Shown here piece after piece: positions 45,994 to 54,462 of a DNA stretch of 64,000 nucleotides. Location of the stretch: NCBI GenBank assembly GCA_050014095.1, contig JBEKDZ010000004.1:124001-188000 (forward strand), read 5' to 3'. The notes under the pieces were generated by a model. The model searched no databases. It was not told where the DNA came from and was given only the letters and a program-made list of their open reading frames with translations. Positions within the stretch are counted from its first letter, which is position 1, and every line of letters starts with the position of its first letter. The stretch is from RBG-13-51-18 sp050014095. Lineage in GTDB: Bacteria; Chloroflexota; Dehalococcoidia; Dehalococcoidales; RBG-16-60-22. The position numbers were made by a program, and so were the translations under genes.

Positions 45994-46352
45994 TTCGATA
46001 ACCTCCTTATAGCTTCATCAGCGGAAATATCACCGTGCTCCAGAGCATCGATGACATCCTCCTGCGGTGAGATTTTTTCAATCGAGATAAACTCAAACTG
46101 TTTAGCGATGTGGTTAAGCCTGTTTTTTACCGTGGGATAGCTGATACCGAACAGCGCTTCCATGTCTTTTATCGACCCGCTGCAGCGGATAAAAGCCATC
46201 ACGAAGACCTGGTCCTCGGCGGAGAGGTTGGCGAGGGGTGGTAATGAAAAGCTGCCTTCTATCGCGATATCAGTATCCACCAGGCGGACGCGTTCTACCA
46301 TTACCGGCTTTCCGTGAGTCATCCTGGTCAGCTCGTTCCACTCTCTAGCCAT
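45990..46352 (-). CDS. DUF2089-family HTH regulator
   Basis: Protein of 120 residues. It has a central helix-turn-helix (IKDMEALFGISYPTVKNRLNHI, about 60-82) and a C-terminal SHOCT-like segment (DVIDALEHGDISADEAIRRLSK), the DUF2089 arrangement. The zinc-ribbon found at the start of many members is absent. It heads a three- or four-gene operon of small membrane and SHOCT-like proteins. Upstream lies a 245-base AT-rich region that should hold its promoter. Confidence 0.8.
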   Translation of the reverse strand: MAREWNELTRMTHGKPVMVERVRLVDTDIAIEGSFSLPPLANLSAEDQVFVMAFIRCSGSIKDMEALFGISYPTVKNRLNHIAKQFEFISIEKISPQEDVIDALEHGDISADEAIRRLSK

Positions 46353-46557
46353 TTCACATCACCTCACCTTATATTAATATTATTAATCCGTTTCTTAATT
46401 TTCTTGAATTATTATAATATTATTTATTAATTTTGTCAATACTTTTTAGAAATATTTTTAAAGTATATTTAGGAAATTTATATTTCATTAAGCTATCCTA
46501 GCCGGCGGATTAGCTATAAAAAGAGGGGGTCAGCTTTATCACAGCGCGGTAGACGCA

Positions 46558-46578
46558 TTTGCGCAATTACGCTATAAT
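46558..46578 (+). repeat. TTTGCGCAATTACGC motif and -10 box ahead of parA
   Basis: The core TTTGCGCAATTACGC (46558-46572) matches the start of the 28-bp repeats at 60483 and 63456 in 14 of 15 positions to either copy's consensus. It runs into TATAAT (46573-46578), the likely -10 of parA. The palindromic form of this core is TGCGCAATTGCGCA. Confidence 0.5.
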
Positions 46579-46597
46579 TTAACGGGGTATTTAAGCA

Positions 46598-47383
46598 TTG
46601 TCTATTATCTGTATCGCCAATCAAAAAGGCGGCGTTGGTAAAACCACGACAGCCGCTGCCCTCGGTGAGGGTTTAGCCGAGTATAAAAAGCGTGTGCTCC
46701 TGGTCGATTGGGACCCGCAGGCTAGCCTGACCATCAGTCTGGGGGTTAATCCAGAGAGCCTGGAACTTACCAGTTACGATGTCCTGACGAGCGTCATCAG
46801 GAGTAACGGCCGACACTCGCTCCCTGATGTTACCTTGAAAACGAAAAGTCCTTATGTCGACCTGGTTCCGGCCAATGTCGAGCTCTCGCAGGCGCAGCTC
46901 GACCTGGTGAATGCCTTTTCGCGCGAACTGGTGCTCAAGGAAATGCTTCAGCCGGTAGTTAATAATTACGACTATATTTTGCTGGACTGTTTGCCCAGTT
47001 TGGGGCTGTTAACCATTAACGCCCTTTGCGCCGCTAATAAAGTCCTGATACCTTTGCAGGCGGATTTCCTGGCGATGAAAGGGCTGGCGATGCTTTTACC
47101 TACCATTATGCGGGTTCAGGAAAAAATCAATCCGTCGTTGGAGATTTTAGGTATTTTGTTCACCATGACCAATTCCCGCACCTTGCATAGTCATGAGGTC
47201 ATCGAAGTAACCAAGAAGGCTTTTGGCGATAGAATCAGGGTGTTTGAAACCACCATACCCCTTAGCGTGCGTTTTAAAGAAGCCCCGGCCGCGGGGATGT
47301 CCATTCTGAACTACGCCCCGACTTCCGAAGGGGCGGAAGCCTACCGATTATTCACAAAAGAGGTGCTGCATGAAAAGAACTAA
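46598..47383 (+). CDS. parA: ParA/Soj-family ATPase
   Basis: Deviant Walker-type partition ATPase, 261 residues, TTG start at 46598. KGGVGKTT (residues 10-17) is the deviant Walker A; VDWDPQASLT and LLDCLPSLGLLT complete the nucleotide site. No N-terminal HTH, so it is of the short type Ib/Soj class. It overlaps a small partner gene by 14 bases. No ParB gene lies beside it, unlike the chromosomal parAB locus near the origin; an orphan or plasmid-derived segregation or positioning cassette is likely. Confidence 0.88.
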   Translation: MSIICIANQKGGVGKTTTAAALGEGLAEYKKRVLLVDWDPQASLTISLGVNPESLELTSYDVLTSVIRSNGRHSLPDVTLKTKSPYVDLVPANVELSQAQLDLVNAFSRELVLKEMLQPVVNNYDYILLDCLPSLGLLTINALCAANKVLIPLQADFLAMKGLAMLLPTIMRVQEKINPSLEILGILFTMTNSRTLHSHEVIEVTKKAFGDRIRVFETTIPLSVRFKEAPAAGMSILNYAPTSEGAEAYRLFTKEVLHEKN

Positions 47384-47726
47384 AATAACCGAGGAGCTGG
47401 CTTACGGTTCCGCTTTGGAACGACTTACCGGTGGCGACCGGACGACGCCCGCGACTGCTCCCGAGCCTCGACAAGCCGCGCCTGCTACTACCCCAGAATC
47501 GCCTAAAACATCGATGATTAAACTATCGGTCTTTCTCAACCGGGAGGAGGACTCTTATCTGGAAGCGCTGGCATCAACCGCCAAGTTCAGCGGGGGTAAA
47601 AAACTAAGCAAGACCAAGCTCATTGAAGCGATGGTACGGGCTTTCCGTAATACGAATCTGGATGTCCGCGGCGTTAATGACGACCAGGAGCTGCTTAACA
47701 GGATATCTGCGCAGCTGTACAAGTAA
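47370..47726 (+). CDS. Small ParA partner with helix-rich C-terminal domain
   Basis: Protein of 118 residues. The N-terminal half is disordered and rich in Pro, Thr and Ala (about 20-48). The C-terminal half (IKLSVFLNREEDSYLEALA, KLSKTKLIEAMVRAFRN) has a beta strand followed by two helices, consistent with a ribbon-helix-helix DNA-binding domain. A mobile tail plus RHH is the plan of ParG/ParB-like centromere-binding partners. Overlap with parA supports a complex. The exact family is not recognised. Confidence 0.62.
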   Translation: MKRTKITEELAYGSALERLTGGDRTTPATAPEPRQAAPATTPESPKTSMIKLSVFLNREEDSYLEALASTAKFSGGKKLSKTKLIEAMVRAFRNTNLDVRGVNDDQELLNRISAQLYK

Positions 47727-47736
47727 TTTAAAGTTA

Positions 47737-48330
47737 TTAAGCCATCTGTTCAACCATTTGAGTGTCTAAAACCGGTGTCATCGACCAGATGGTTGATCTT
47801 ATACGTCTCGAGAAGGGTCTTACTATCAAGGGGTCCGGCCATACGGCGGTTTGTAATTGCGGAACAGGCATGGAATGGGCGTAACGGAACCTGGCCATTA
47901 CCTCGTTGTGAGTTAGGTATACCATTACTGCCTGCACCTTCATCTCCGGCCCGACGGCGGCAGGGGCTGGTTTGAGTCGTACACAGCAGAGGATTTTATC
48001 CATGGCGATATCATCCGGGTCATAGTTAGGGCGGTCGCCATCGAATTTTTCCTTCAGAATCTCCAGGTCTTCCATCTCGGAGAGGCGGTAGAGTTTCCAG
48101 CCCATCGTTTCCCGTAAATCACTAAAACCTTCGGTCTGCCAGCAGATGAGCGATTCGTTATCAGCATCACGTTTATTGAGGACGATGCCGAGGGCGAAGG
48201 GCTCGACAATGCGGTAGCCATTATGATAGAAGAACTCGAGGGTGCGGAGCTGCTTGATAGCCGTGCAGACCACCGCCCGCTTGGTTTCCCGCGGCATGTT
48301 GACCCGATTTATAGTGCGTCTAGACTCCAA
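47737..48330 (-). CDS. WYL-like domain protein of unknown role
   Basis: Protein of 197 residues; ATG 48297 (MPRETKR) is an alternative start. The middle (TLEFFYHNGYRIVEPFALGIVL, ICWQTEGFSD, WKLYRLSEMEDLEILKEKF) reads like a WYL domain: Y-x-G-x-R-x-V-E-P, then a W/L-x-x-x-Q strand and a K-L-Y-R-L turn. WYL domains bind ligands or nucleic-acid ends in regulators. No HTH is seen. The C-terminus has a basic, Pro-rich segment. It is convergent with the ParA partner. Confidence 0.5.
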   Translation of the reverse strand: MESRRTINRVNMPRETKRAVVCTAIKQLRTLEFFYHNGYRIVEPFALGIVLNKRDADNESLICWQTEGFSDLRETMGWKLYRLSEMEDLEILKEKFDGDRPNYDPDDIAMDKILCCVRLKPAPAAVGPEMKVQAVMVYLTHNEVMARFRYAHSMPVPQLQTAVWPDPLIVRPFSRRIRSTIWSMTPVLDTQMVEQMA

Positions 48331-48519
48331 ATTAGTTCCCCCTTACGCCATTTTATACTTTACAGAAAGTTGGTGGGAATGTCAATGGGGGATAGTATTC
48401 AAGTTATTAGTCATTAGTTTCTAGTCTTTAGTCATGGGAAAGGGAGTTTATGTTAAGGGGCGGGGTGGTGTATAATGACAGGAAAATAATCCGGCAGTCG
48501 GGGATATAGAGAATTAGTA

Positions 48520-49215
48520 ATGACCGCATCGTTGCAGCCGGCTTACATTGAAAAAGTGGATGAGCGCGGCAATCTCCAAATCTGGATTGTGGATGGGGCA
48601 TACATCCGCAGCCATATCGATGAGGAATTCGTTAACTTCGGGCAGCATTATCGGTATCCTTATATACCAGTCAACGAGCTCTGGATTGACCGTGAAGCCG
48701 AACACGACGAGCGACAGTTTTTTATCGACCATCTGCTGGTGGAACACCGGCTAATGGCGGCAGGCATGCTTTATGAACAGGCGCTGCCCAAAGCGGATCA
48801 GGCGGAAAGAAAAGAGCGCCGCCTTTCCGGAGATATGAGCCAGTTGACTCATCATGGGCAAACATTACCGGATGGCAAAGATGTCCACGAACGGCTTTGG
48901 AAGAAGCTGGAGAACGGCATAAGTGTCTGGATTGTTAACGGGCGCTTGGTGCGGAGCGTATTCGATATCGACTTCACCGAGGGCGGCCATGACTATGTTT
49001 ACGAATTCGTGCCGGAGAACGAAATCTGGATTGATGACGCAATTGTGGAAGCGGAGCGCGGCTATGTGCTGCTGCACGAGCTTCACGAACGCAACCGCAT
49101 GGCTAAAGGCTCGCTTTACAATAAGGCTCACGACGAATCCAGCCGCCTGGAATACCACTGCCGCCACCACCCCGATGAACTGCATGATAAGCTGGTGGCG
49201 GAGGGGTGGGCTTAA
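48520..49215 (+). CDS. Internally duplicated protein of unknown function
   Basis: Protein of 231 residues made of two homologous halves. Each has an IWIVDG/VWIVNG strand, R-S-x-x-D-x-x-F, a G-x-x-Y-x-Y-x-x-x-P-x-N-E-x-W-I-D motif, and a final helix H-x-x-x-E-x-x-x-M-A-x-G-x-L-Y-x-x-A. Conserved His and Glu in both halves could bind metal. A charged linker (about 95-115) separates them. No family recognised. A -10-like TATAAT lies at 48471 and the start follows by 49 bases. Left neighbour of the second restriction system. Confidence 0.6.
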   Translation: MTASLQPAYIEKVDERGNLQIWIVDGAYIRSHIDEEFVNFGQHYRYPYIPVNELWIDREAEHDERQFFIDHLLVEHRLMAAGMLYEQALPKADQAERKERRLSGDMSQLTHHGQTLPDGKDVHERLWKKLENGISVWIVNGRLVRSVFDIDFTEGGHDYVYEFVPENEIWIDDAIVEAERGYVLLHELHERNRMAKGSLYNKAHDESSRLEYHCRHHPDELHDKLVAEGWA

Positions 49216-49294
49216 AGAGGAAAAAATGTTAAAATGATTAGTGACTAAAAAGAAATCATGTGCTAGAATAGAGGACAATTAAGGATGAACTAAA

Positions 49295-50542
49295 ATGATA
49301 GTAAGTAGTAAAGTTATTAATGTTGAAACAAAGGGAGGCAGGCAGCCTGTAATATTTAGAGATCTTATACCTGAAATTCCATCTACAACATACGCCACTT
49401 TTGGTCTATATAAATACCCTGCAAAGTTTATTCCTCAAGTAATAGCTTATGCTCTATCAACTTTTGGGCGACCAGGTATGAGCGTTATAGATCCTTTCGC
49501 GGGTTATGGGACAGTAGGAACAGTGGCTAGACTTTGTGGTAATGATTACGAACTATGGGATCTAAACCCACTTTTAAAGCATCTTCATGCCGTGGCGATT
49601 ATGCGACCAGTTGAAATAGACGCAGATGCTTTAGTTCGAAAAATGTCTACCTGCACAAGTAAAGCTTTTCCTGATTGGGGAAATATTTCCTATTGGTATC
49701 CAGAGCAATTCCTAACCTTGTTATATAAAGCTTGGGGATTCTATCATACACTAGACCACGAAGAATGGGAAAGGCTTCTTCTTATACCGCTTCTAAAAGC
49801 AACACACTATTTTTCTTATAATGATGAGAAACGGCAAAAATTATCTCGTTCACCGATGGCAAATAGTAGAATTAGTAGGTTACTAAATCAAGATTGGGAA
49901 CAAATATTTTACACTATGGTATTAAAAGGTATAAAACAAGTTCTCAACAGATTAATTGAGTATCAAAGCCTTAAACCTGAAAACGTAAATAGCAGCATCC
50001 GAGCTGGTATAGACTCCTCAGACACCAAGTTAGAAGTGGATCGTAATATATTGTTGACTTCACCACCTTATCTTCAAGCACAAGAATATATTCGCGCAAC
50101 CAAAATGGACCTATACTGGCTAGGTTATAAAGAAGAGTATATTAAAGAATTAGGGAAAAAAGAGTTCCCTTATCAAGATGTCCCAAGATTTCCTATTAAT
50201 TCAAAAACTTATTTCGATTGTTTGGAAAATATTAAAGAACCTCATATGATAAAACTATTTGAACGCTACTTTTATGGTGTTTTAAAAACACTTACTCAAC
50301 TTCAAGAGCACATCACAGACAAATTATTACTTTTTGTTGGTCCAGCAACCATTAGAACAATTCCTATACCACTTGACCGCATCTTTACCGAGCATTTTGA
50401 ATCTCTCGGTTGGAAACATGAAATAACTCTCATCGATACCATTGTTTCAAGGGGTATGTTTTTTTATAAACTCAATCCAGCCACTGGTAAAAAAGATAAT
50501 CGTATGTCAACAGAACACCTTGTTGTTCTTTCAAGAAAGTAA
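49295..50542 (+). CDS. DNA methyltransferase (TSPPY type), system 2
   Basis: Site-specific DNA methyltransferase of 415 residues. Motif I is DPFAGYGTVG (about 66-75) and motif IV is TSPPYLQ (about 255-261), so I precedes IV, unlike the methyltransferase of system 1. The stretch TYATFGLYKYPAKFIPQV before motif I is characteristic of this group. It is strongly AT-rich compared with both neighbours. A small nuclease-fold gene follows by 20 bases. Target base and sequence unknown. Confidence 0.88.
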   Translation: MIVSSKVINVETKGGRQPVIFRDLIPEIPSTTYATFGLYKYPAKFIPQVIAYALSTFGRPGMSVIDPFAGYGTVGTVARLCGNDYELWDLNPLLKHLHAVAIMRPVEIDADALVRKMSTCTSKAFPDWGNISYWYPEQFLTLLYKAWGFYHTLDHEEWERLLLIPLLKATHYFSYNDEKRQKLSRSPMANSRISRLLNQDWEQIFYTMVLKGIKQVLNRLIEYQSLKPENVNSSIRAGIDSSDTKLEVDRNILLTSPPYLQAQEYIRATKMDLYWLGYKEEYIKELGKKEFPYQDVPRFPINSKTYFDCLENIKEPHMIKLFERYFYGVLKTLTQLQEHITDKLLLFVGPATIRTIPIPLDRIFTEHFESLGWKHEITLIDTIVSRGMFFYKLNPATGKKDNRMSTEHLVVLSRK

Positions 50543-50561
50543 TTTATTGAGGTAAATACAA

Positions 50562-51053
50562 ATGACCAATCCAGAAGAACGAGGACGTAAAGCCGCAACT
50601 AGTGGTTTTGCGCATGAACATATTACTGCAGGAATACTAATGAAGCATTATGGTAACGTTTCTTTGGTCAATTTGCCTCTTTCTCCTTACGACATTGTGA
50701 TAGTGCGGAAGACAGAACATGGAGAAGAAATAATTAGAGTACAAGTCAAAACTGCAAAGAAATCAGTTCCATTTACTGGGGGTTCGCGTGGTGGAGTTGA
50801 TAGAAAATATCAATCAGGTATTAAGACTTATAGACAATCAACTAAAACATGTGATGTAGTTGTAGGATTGCACCCTTACGATGATTCATTTGATTTATAC
50901 ATTGTACCTACTATATTGATTGAGATATTAGGTCAAAGTAGTATCTCAATAAGTAAAATCGAAAAGCTCAAGAATAACTACGAGATGTTAGAAAACTGTA
51001 AAAATACCGATTTTGTTATTTCGAATGCTAAAAATTTCGGTATCATCCAATAA
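50562..51053 (+). CDS. PD-(D/E)xK nuclease-fold protein (putative restriction endonuclease, system 2)
   Basis: Protein of 163 residues. Asp44 (SPYDIVIV) and the Q-x-K of VQVKTAKK (Gln61, Lys63) form a PD-(D/E)xK-like core with Gln in place of the acidic residue, a tolerated variant. GLHPYDDSFDLYIVP is the later strand. Together with the methyltransferase it makes a compact type II-like pair. It could also be a regulatory or fragmentary component. AT-rich; its stop is 11 bases from the selD stop. Confidence 0.66.
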   Translation: MTNPEERGRKAATSGFAHEHITAGILMKHYGNVSLVNLPLSPYDIVIVRKTEHGEEIIRVQVKTAKKSVPFTGGSRGGVDRKYQSGIKTYRQSTKTCDVVVGLHPYDDSFDLYIVPTILIEILGQSSISISKIEKLKNNYEMLENCKNTDFVISNAKNFGIIQ

Positions 51054-51064
51054 CAAGAGTTAGT

Positions 51065-52114
51065 TTATTGCTCCAATCTAATCTTGTTCTTGTGTTCAGC
51101 AACAACCTTGCCGATGATGGCGGCTTCTTTAACGCCCCGTTCATGCAGCTTTTGGAGGAGGCGGGGGGCTTTAGCCTTGGGGACAGCTATAAGCAGTCCG
51201 CCGGAGGTCTGGGGGTCGAAGAGGATATCCTGCAGGTATTGCGGTACTTTAGCAGCAAAGTCCACCATGTTTTTACGGTAGTCGCGGTTGCGGGCTAAAC
51301 CGCCGGCGATCATGCCTTTATCGTAATATTCTATCGTTTCGGGGAAGAGGGGTACGACGGCGGCATTTATCTCCATCCCCACTTTCGTGCCTTCTATCAT
51401 CTCGCAGGCATGTCCCAGCAAGCCAAAGCCGGTGATATCCTTGCAGGCGCTAACGCCCACCTCCAGCATGGCTTCCGAGGCGGCACGATTGAGGGCGGTC
51501 ATGGATTCTGTTACTCTTTTAATCGCGGCTTTACTCGCGGCGCCGCGCTTGATGGCCGTGCTGATGATACCCGTGCCGAGGGGCTTAGTAAGGATAAGGA
51601 CATCGCCAGCCCGGGCAGTATTGTTATGGACGACTTTAGCCGGGTGGATAACGCCCGTAACCGCCAGCCCGTACTTAAGCTCGGGGTCGTCAACAGTGTG
51701 GCCGCCGAGGAGGATGACGCCTGCCTCGTGTATTTTATCGAGTCCCCCCTTTAACACCTGCCGCAGGACAGAGAGGTCCAGCGTGTCTTTGGGGAAGCAG
51801 ACGACATTTAAAGCCGTCAGGGGCTTACCGCCCATGGCGTAGACATCACTCAAGGCATTGGCAACAGCAATCTGCCCGAAGTCGTAAGGGTCGTCGACAA
51901 TCGGTGTAAAGAAGTCGACCGTCTGGACAATCGCCAGGTCGTCGGTGAGCTTATAGACGCCGGCGTCCTCCGCCCGCTCCATGCCCGCGATGAGATTGGG
52001 GTGGGACTGGAACTTAAGTCCAGCCAGCGCTTTGGCGAGGTCGCCCGGACCTATTTTACAAGCTCAACCCGCGCCGTGGACGGTCTCGGTGAGGCGTAGT
52101 TTCTTTTCGTCCAT
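51065..52114 (-). CDS. selD: Selenide, water dikinase with selenocysteine at the active site
   Basis: Makes selenophosphate from selenide and ATP for selenocysteine and selenouridine synthesis. From ATG 52114 the frame reads MDEKKLRLTETVHGAG, then TGA (codon 17, 52066-52064), then ACKIGPGDLAKALAG and on to the stop at 51065: 349 residues. In other SelD proteins this site is GAGCxCK or GAGUxCK, so UGA is at the catalytic position. A conventional call would start at an internal ATG (51982) and lose the active site and the first 44 residues. AMMERAED-like, VDFFTPIVDDPYDFG, GGHTVDDPELKYG and FDPQTSGGLL are all intact. yedF lies just upstream on the same strand. Confidence 0.95.
52038..52052 (-). 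promoter_or_regulatory. Candidate bacterial SECIS hairpin in selD
   Basis: Read on the minus strand, AGGTC-CGGGC-GACCT forms a five-pair stem with a five-base loop, starting 11 bases after the UGA. Bacterial SECIS elements sit in this place within the coding sequence and bind SelB. Confidence 0.6.
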
Positions 52115-52233
52115 GCTTAAAACCTCTTAGCGATAATTGTACTATATGAGTTTAAAAGTTTACAGTAGACAGTGAACAGTTGGGGTAATGGGGTGGGGAC
52201 TGAAAACTGTAAACTGATAACTATTAACTTTTC

Positions 52234-52569
52234 TTACAAACACACCACATCGTTATAAAGCAGGGAGTCGATAGTCTTGACCATATTCGTTGGTTTGCCC
52301 ACCTTTTGCTTATCCGTCAACTCGAAGTAGTCGAGGCAGGTGGCACAGGCTAATATTTCCACCCCCTGCTCCTCCAGCTTTTTCAGATGGACTAAAGCCC
52401 AGGAGCCTTCGGCAACCAGCTTCACGCCGGTATTCCAGAAAATCAAAGCCGCAGGCTTATCCGGGCTTTCCACGAGCAGCCTTAAGAAATTAGACATGAT
52501 TAACTCGCCCAGCTCATCGTTGCCTCTGCCGAGGACTTCCGATTGAATCAATATCTTCTTTGATGCCAT
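52234..52569 (-). CDS. yedF: YedF-like selenium-metabolism protein (DsrE domain only)
   Basis: DsrE/DsrF-fold protein of 111 residues. The C-terminal signature ILACATCLDYFELTDKQKVGKPTNMVKTI matches the conserved CGTCLDYY-NM-motif of the YedF family found next to selD. The usual N-terminal TusA (CPxP) domain is missing, so only the C-terminal half is encoded, or TusA is elsewhere. It lies 119 bases upstream of selD on the same strand, with a putative LysR regulator divergent from it. Probably involved in selenium delivery; the mechanism is not established. Confidence 0.85.
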   Translation of the reverse strand: MASKKILIQSEVLGRGNDELGELIMSNFLRLLVESPDKPAALIFWNTGVKLVAEGSWALVHLKKLEEQGVEILACATCLDYFELTDKQKVGKPTNMVKTIDSLLYNDVVCL

Positions 52570-52691
52570 GTTTCACCCTATCCGTCCTCACTTGAGGAAT
52601 AAACACGAATAATTTAAAATAATCACGGGAGATTATATCATAAGTATTTTGTTAGTGCAAGATAAGTTTTATTTATAGGGAAAAGGGGAGG

Positions 52692-52834
52692 TCATTGCGA
52701 GCCCTCACGCTTCGCTCAGGATAAACTCCGCGTGGCAATCCCTGATTAGAATTAAGCAAATGATGGAGATTGCCGCGTCGTCCCGATTTCATCGGGACTC
52801 CTCGTAATGACCCTTCGACAGGCTCAGGGCAGGC
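52692..52834. repeat. Dispersed palindromic repeat cluster
   Basis: GTCATTGCGAGCC...GTGGCAATC and GAGATTGCCGCG...CTCGTAATGAC form a long imperfect inverted repeat with an inner palindrome GTCCCGAT-TTC-ATCGGGAC (52791-52799 region). A further CCTTCGACAGGCTCAGGG follows. The same type occurs at 63496-63600. It spuriously extends the LysR frame by 24 codons. Confidence 0.78.
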
Positions 52835-52841
52835 AACGAAC

Positions 52842-53744
52842 ATGAATATCGAATACTTGAAGACTTTTCAGGAAATAGTGAGGCTGGGGAGCTTTTCCGA
52901 GGTAGCGAAAAAGCTGGGCATCAGCCAGCCGGCGGTGACCTTCCAGGTACAAAAGCTGGAGCAGGAGCTCGGGACGCGCCTCATCGACCGCAGTCAGAGG
53001 ACGATAACGCTAACGCGGGCCGGCAAGCGGCTACTGCTCTTCGCGGAATCCGTCGGGGGAGAGCGAGAAAATCTGCGACACGACCTGGAACACTTGCGCG
53101 ATGATGTTTCCGGGGAGCTGCTTATCGCGGCGAGCACGATACCCGGCGAGTACCTCCTGCCAATGCTGCTGGCTAAGTTCAAACAGCGATATCCGGCGGT
53201 TAAAATACAGGTTGATGTATCCGACTCGCTAACGGTCATCAGCAAGGTAAGCGATAACACCTATGAAGTAGGGTTTTGCGGCGTCGCGCCGGAGGGAAAG
53301 GACATTGTGTCCTTCAAAATCGATAGCGATGAAATCGTGCTGATTGTCTTCCCGGGGCATCCGTTCGCGAGCAAAAGGCAGGCGGCGCCGGAGGAGCTGG
53401 CAGGCGAGCCGTTTATCTTCCGGGAGGCTACATCGGGAACACAGCGGAGTCTGGAAAAACTGCTGGGGGAGGCGGGACAAGATATCCGTCAATGGACACC
53501 GCACCTGGTGCTCGGCAGCACGCAGTCGGTCATCGCGGCGGTTGCCGCCGGTGCCGGCATCGCTTTCGTTTCTAATCTGGCGATAAAACAGTGCACGGCG
53601 CAGGGTCTGGTGCAGCAGGTTACCGTTAAAGGACTGCGGCTAAAGCGGGATTTTTACTGCGTTTACCGGCAGGAGAGAATCGCATCCCGCCTGCTGGAAG
53701 TATTTATCGATTTTATGAAGACAGAGGCTTTACAACATGGATAA
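52842..53744 (+). CDS. LysR-family regulator, probably of selenium metabolism
   Basis: LysR-type regulator of 300 residues from ATG 52842; upstream in-frame codons lie in repeat DNA. HTH: GSFSEVAKKLGISQPAVTFQVQKLEQELGTRLIDR (about 16-50). The effector domain is complete, ending in LEVFIDFMKTEALQHG. It is divergent from yedF-selD, the arrangement in which a recognised selenium-associated LysR group occurs. It overlaps the alpha/beta hydrolase gene by 8 bases. Confidence 0.85.
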   Translation: MNIEYLKTFQEIVRLGSFSEVAKKLGISQPAVTFQVQKLEQELGTRLIDRSQRTITLTRAGKRLLLFAESVGGERENLRHDLEHLRDDVSGELLIAASTIPGEYLLPMLLAKFKQRYPAVKIQVDVSDSLTVISKVSDNTYEVGFCGVAPEGKDIVSFKIDSDEIVLIVFPGHPFASKRQAAPEELAGEPFIFREATSGTQRSLEKLLGEAGQDIRQWTPHLVLGSTQSVIAAVAAGAGIAFVSNLAIKQCTAQGLVQQVTVKGLRLKRDFYCVYRQERIASRLLEVFIDFMKTEALQHG

Positions 53745-54453
53745 CAACGGCATCGAGAGTTTAAAAATAGAAATTAACGGCAGGCAGGCTCATTACCTTA
53801 AAGCCGGCAGCGGTCCGCCGGTAGTGCTGATACACGGCGGCGCCAGCGACTCGCGGGACTGGATAGGCACCATGACCGCCCTGTCCAATCGTTTCAGTTT
53901 TTACGCTCCGGACCTGCTCGGTTACGGGCAGAGCGAGCGTAACGAGAGCGGCTACTATCTCGCCGATTACATTGACTTCCTGGTAGGGTTCATCGATGCT
54001 TTAAAGCTGGAAAAACCGGCGTTGGCGGGGCATTCGCTGGGGGGTAGATTCTGCCTGGACGTGGCGCTTAGAGACCAGGCAAAGGTCAGCAAGCTCGTGC
54101 TGATAGACACGACGGGACTCGGCGATATGAGTCTTTTCGGTAATATACTGCAGTTTTTTTTCTGGGGATTACGCAAGGTGTTACGGCAGCCGCAGCCGTT
54201 TCCCACTTTTCTTATGAAACCGGGGGAGAAGTTCCATCATAACTATGATAATGAGCTACGCCGCTTAAAGATTCCGACGCTGCTGGTTTGGAAACGCTAT
54301 GACCCTTACCTGCCGGTATCCTTAGCGCGAAAGGCGGAGAAGTTGATACCCAATGTTAAGCTAGCAGTGCTGGAAGGTTACGGTCATGCGCCGCATCAGA
54401 AAGATGGCAAGGAGTTTAACAAGATATTGGCTGATTTCCTCGATCACGGCTAA
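53737..54453 (+). CDS. Alpha/beta hydrolase
   Basis: Hydrolase of 238 residues. Oxyanion loop VLIHGGASDSRDW, nucleophile elbow AGHSLGGRF, Asp in TLLVWKRYDPYLP, His in LEGYGHAPHQKDG: a complete triad. Related to MhpC/BphD-like esterases and epoxide hydrolases. Co-translated with the LysR regulator, overlapping it by 8 bases. Substrate unknown. Confidence 0.88.
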   Translation: MDNNGIESLKIEINGRQAHYLKAGSGPPVVLIHGGASDSRDWIGTMTALSNRFSFYAPDLLGYGQSERNESGYYLADYIDFLVGFIDALKLEKPALAGHSLGGRFCLDVALRDQAKVSKLVLIDTTGLGDMSLFGNILQFFFWGLRKVLRQPQPFPTFLMKPGEKFHHNYDNELRRLKIPTLLVWKRYDPYLPVSLARKAEKLIPNVKLAVLEGYGHAPHQKDGKEFNKILADFLDHG

Positions 54454-54462
54454 GGCAGGCTC

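Noticed and set aside
46353..46597. AT-rich region considered as a replication origin
   Set aside because: No dnaA boxes, dnaA or dnaN gene nearby; the only structure is the motif at 46558 and likely promoters.
48400..48440. Short direct repeats of a TTAGTCATTAGT type ahead of the duplicated unknown
   Set aside because: Too short and irregular for CRISPR or iterons; a similar simple sequence occurs at 52140-52230.
51065..51982. SelD as a 305-residue protein or a frameshifted pseudogene
   Set aside because: No frameshift is needed; the frame continues through a UGA at the catalytic position with a SECIS-like hairpin.
52140..52230. Repeats of an AAACTGTAAACT type between selD and yedF
   Set aside because: Common low-complexity intergenic sequence; no clear operator or terminator could be drawn.
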